Shown: positions 62,701-64,000 of the stretch, piece after piece | How the letters are laid out: each line of letters starts with the position of its first letter | How positions within the stretch are numbered: position 1 is the stretch's first letter | Program-made: the position numbers and the translations under genes | Assembly (NCBI GenBank): GCA_030374765.1 | Contig: JARGXX010000097.1 | Coordinates: 682,001 to 746,000, forward strand | Direction of reading: 5' to 3' | From: Agarophyton chilense | Lineage: Eukaryota > Rhodophyta > Florideophyceae > Gracilariales > Gracilariaceae | Length of the DNA: 64,000 nucleotides | The notes under the pieces: model-generated | Database searches by the model: none | Told to the model about the DNA's origin: nothing | The model's input: the letters and a program-made list of their open reading frames with translations, nothing else

Positions 62701-63477
62701 TAACGCTTTAAAGTTATATCGCCAAAGAGCAACAGACAGTTTATTCAACTGCACGAATTATATCCTTCCAGTTACCTTGCAGACACGACTCTTGGATACA
62801 ACAAAAACAGGGTGGCTTCGTGATGAAACGGAGGCAGTATGTGTTGAATTGGAGTAATTGATAGTTGATGAGTATTCGAAGGTCAAGAAGAAAGAAAAAC
62901 TTATAGTGGTTTAAACTTTGTATCCTGAACAGAACTCTAGTTGTTTTCAGTTTTATCTAATCTGTATTGCATGCGAAAAAATACTAAAGTTTAATTATCA
63001 AGTATCTTTTTTGGTTCGATGTTTTGTGTCAATACTCAACCTTTAAATTTTGTTTTTGATACTTCATTTTTAAGAACACTTGCTGTTGGGTATTTTCTGT
63101 ACGTTTTATATCTAAATATTTTAGATAAGCTCTGCTAAATTGTATTTGTGATGGATTTGATATATGCAGGAGAATGATGTGTATCCAAACTGTTCTTTTT
63201 GTGTGGTTCTTGGTGATGGTACTTAAATCTTATGAGTTTTGGTTCTGATAAATGGCAATATATTGGATTCTGTTCTGTCTGGTATTATTCTAGGCCATGG
63301 AGTTCTAAGAAAATTTGAATTGTGAGTTTCATTTATTATTTCACGGAGGAATTATTTCTATAGTTTTGGTTTAGAAACGCTATTTCCCGCAGCTCCCCGG
63401 TCCAAACAACGATTTTATGAAAACTGACAACACTTAATCTCACACGATCATATCCATCGTCTCGTCACACCGAACGC
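59770..63477. other. AT-rich interval without a recognised gene
   Basis: Only short frames are present: 60,069-60,299 (minus), 60,504-60,719 (plus), 60,975-61,205 (plus) and 61,687-61,965 (minus). None has a recognisable domain. The segment 60,720-60,850 shares short words with the LTR of A (CACACATCGGYGG, GAGCGGGACTCG), too little to call a copy. The DNA from 61,400 to 63,400 is notably AT-rich and stop-dense and looks non-coding. Confidence 0.4.
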
Positions 63478-64000
63478 TCAGGCCGGAATCTTGCATGCCT
63501 CTTGCTCAAATGCATAACCATTCAGACAAGAGCAAATACAGGGGTTTTTCGTAAGCACCAACCCCCAGTGCATAGCTTCGCAACACGATGTTTGTAATTT
63601 CTCATCACATTTACAATATGGGTTCGGCTCATCACAGACGTGCACATTCGTTATTATACCATCGCAAAGGCACGCGTTTCCAGCGAGATATTTACCCCCC
63701 CCCGCATGTCGGCAACATACGGGAAAGTAGTCCCGTGTGCACGCTTTCTGTCTGTAGATAGAAGAGAAACCTGCGAATGGATCACGGGGCGAAACGGGAC
63801 GTACTTCATTCTCCCAAGCGACAGGATTGATGGACTTGGGAGCTCGCCATATGACCGGAAACTTGCTCGAGAAAGGCCTCGAATGAGCAGAAAACGCGAG
63901 AGCGCCCACGACGAACGCTGCCACTAAAGCCCAAACAATATTGCGCCCGCCCACATCGTTCCAGAGCGAACCAAGCGAGCTACGGTGAACTTCATTTGTA
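63478..64000 (-). CDS. Secreted cysteine-rich protein, start outside window
   Basis: The minus-strand frame is open from the stop at 63,478 to the window edge. No in-frame ATG is visible, so the 5' end lies beyond the edge or in an upstream exon. A hydrophobic stretch of about 18 residues (V-W-A-L-V-A-A-F-V-V-G-A-L-A-F) looks like a signal peptide or membrane anchor. The rest holds at least 14 Cys in two similar blocks: C-C, about 12 residues, then N-x-C-x-C, followed in the first by C-K-C and in the second by C-S-C. The paired pattern suggests a duplicated disulphide-rich domain, as in small extracellular or wall proteins. No named family is certain; a distant Kazal-like fold is conceivable. 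The frame has no stop. Confidence 0.6.
   Translation of the reverse strand, partial: TNEVHRSSLGSLWNDVGGRNIVWALVAAFVVGALAFSAHSRPFSSKFPVIWRAPKSINPVAWENEVRPVSPRDPFAGFSSIYRQKACTRDYFPVCCRHAGGGKYLAGNACLCDGIITNVHVCDEPNPYCKCDEKLQTSCCEAMHWGLVLTKNPCICSCLNGYAFEQEACKIPA

Noticed and set aside
63478-63954. Cys-rich protein as a complete gene starting at 63,954
   Set aside because: The codon there is GTG and the frame remains open to the window edge, so the start is not in view.

Overview
The window is eukaryotic and reads as a repeat-rich stretch of a nuclear genome with few host genes. The few recognisable host genes have no visible introns, and the DNA is filled with nested LTR retrotransposons. A red alga (florideophyte, Chondrus-like) is my best guess from that style. 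This is inference; no marker gene settles the organism.

Layout. About 330-2,082 is a decayed minus-strand Copia remnant (G). It is followed by a plus-strand Ty3/gypsy element (A: 5' LTR 2,083-2,897, primer site 2,900, gag from 3,059). The gag region of A was hit twice by related minus-strand chromodomain Ty3/gypsy elements. B (3,758-13,361) has 569-bp LTRs, the duplication ACCAC and one uninterrupted 1,387-residue pol frame. C (13,882-24,653) has 716-bp LTRs and is more decayed. A resumes between and after them and fades near 25,720. Next come a gag-like minus-strand remnant (25,743-27,144), an AT-rich Copia relic H (27,250-29,290) and 3 kb with no clear gene.

At 32,426-37,420 a young, divergent Copia (E; 258-bp LTRs, duplication GTCAA) sits inside a RING-finger gene and splits its zinc-binding motif. 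From 38,643 to 40,280 lies the host gene for the ribosome-biogenesis WD40 protein UTP7/WDR46, with one in-frame TGA where the family has Trp. A GGCGAA hexanucleotide array lies just upstream of it. Copia element F (41,689-46,103; duplication GAAAT) follows, then weak host-like frames, then a third chromodomain Ty3/gypsy element D (about 47,725-58,611). Beyond D are a broken DDE transposase of the PIF/Harbinger type, a gene-poor AT-rich stretch, and at the right edge a secreted cysteine-rich protein whose start lies outside the window.

Most unusual signals. (1) The three chromodomain elements B, C and D each carry an extra reading frame in antisense between pol and the 3' LTR, and the three products look unlike one another. 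(2) Element B is peppered from end to end, LTRs included, with the 7-bp palindrome CCANTGG (about 40 by eye, two to three expected). Element D is instead peppered with CCT-NNN-AGG (about 22, plus spacing variants). A possible reading is an element-specific DNA-binding system in which a fast-evolving protein recognises its own dispersed motif, like the VANC anti-silencing proteins of plant VANDAL transposons. All counts were made by eye.
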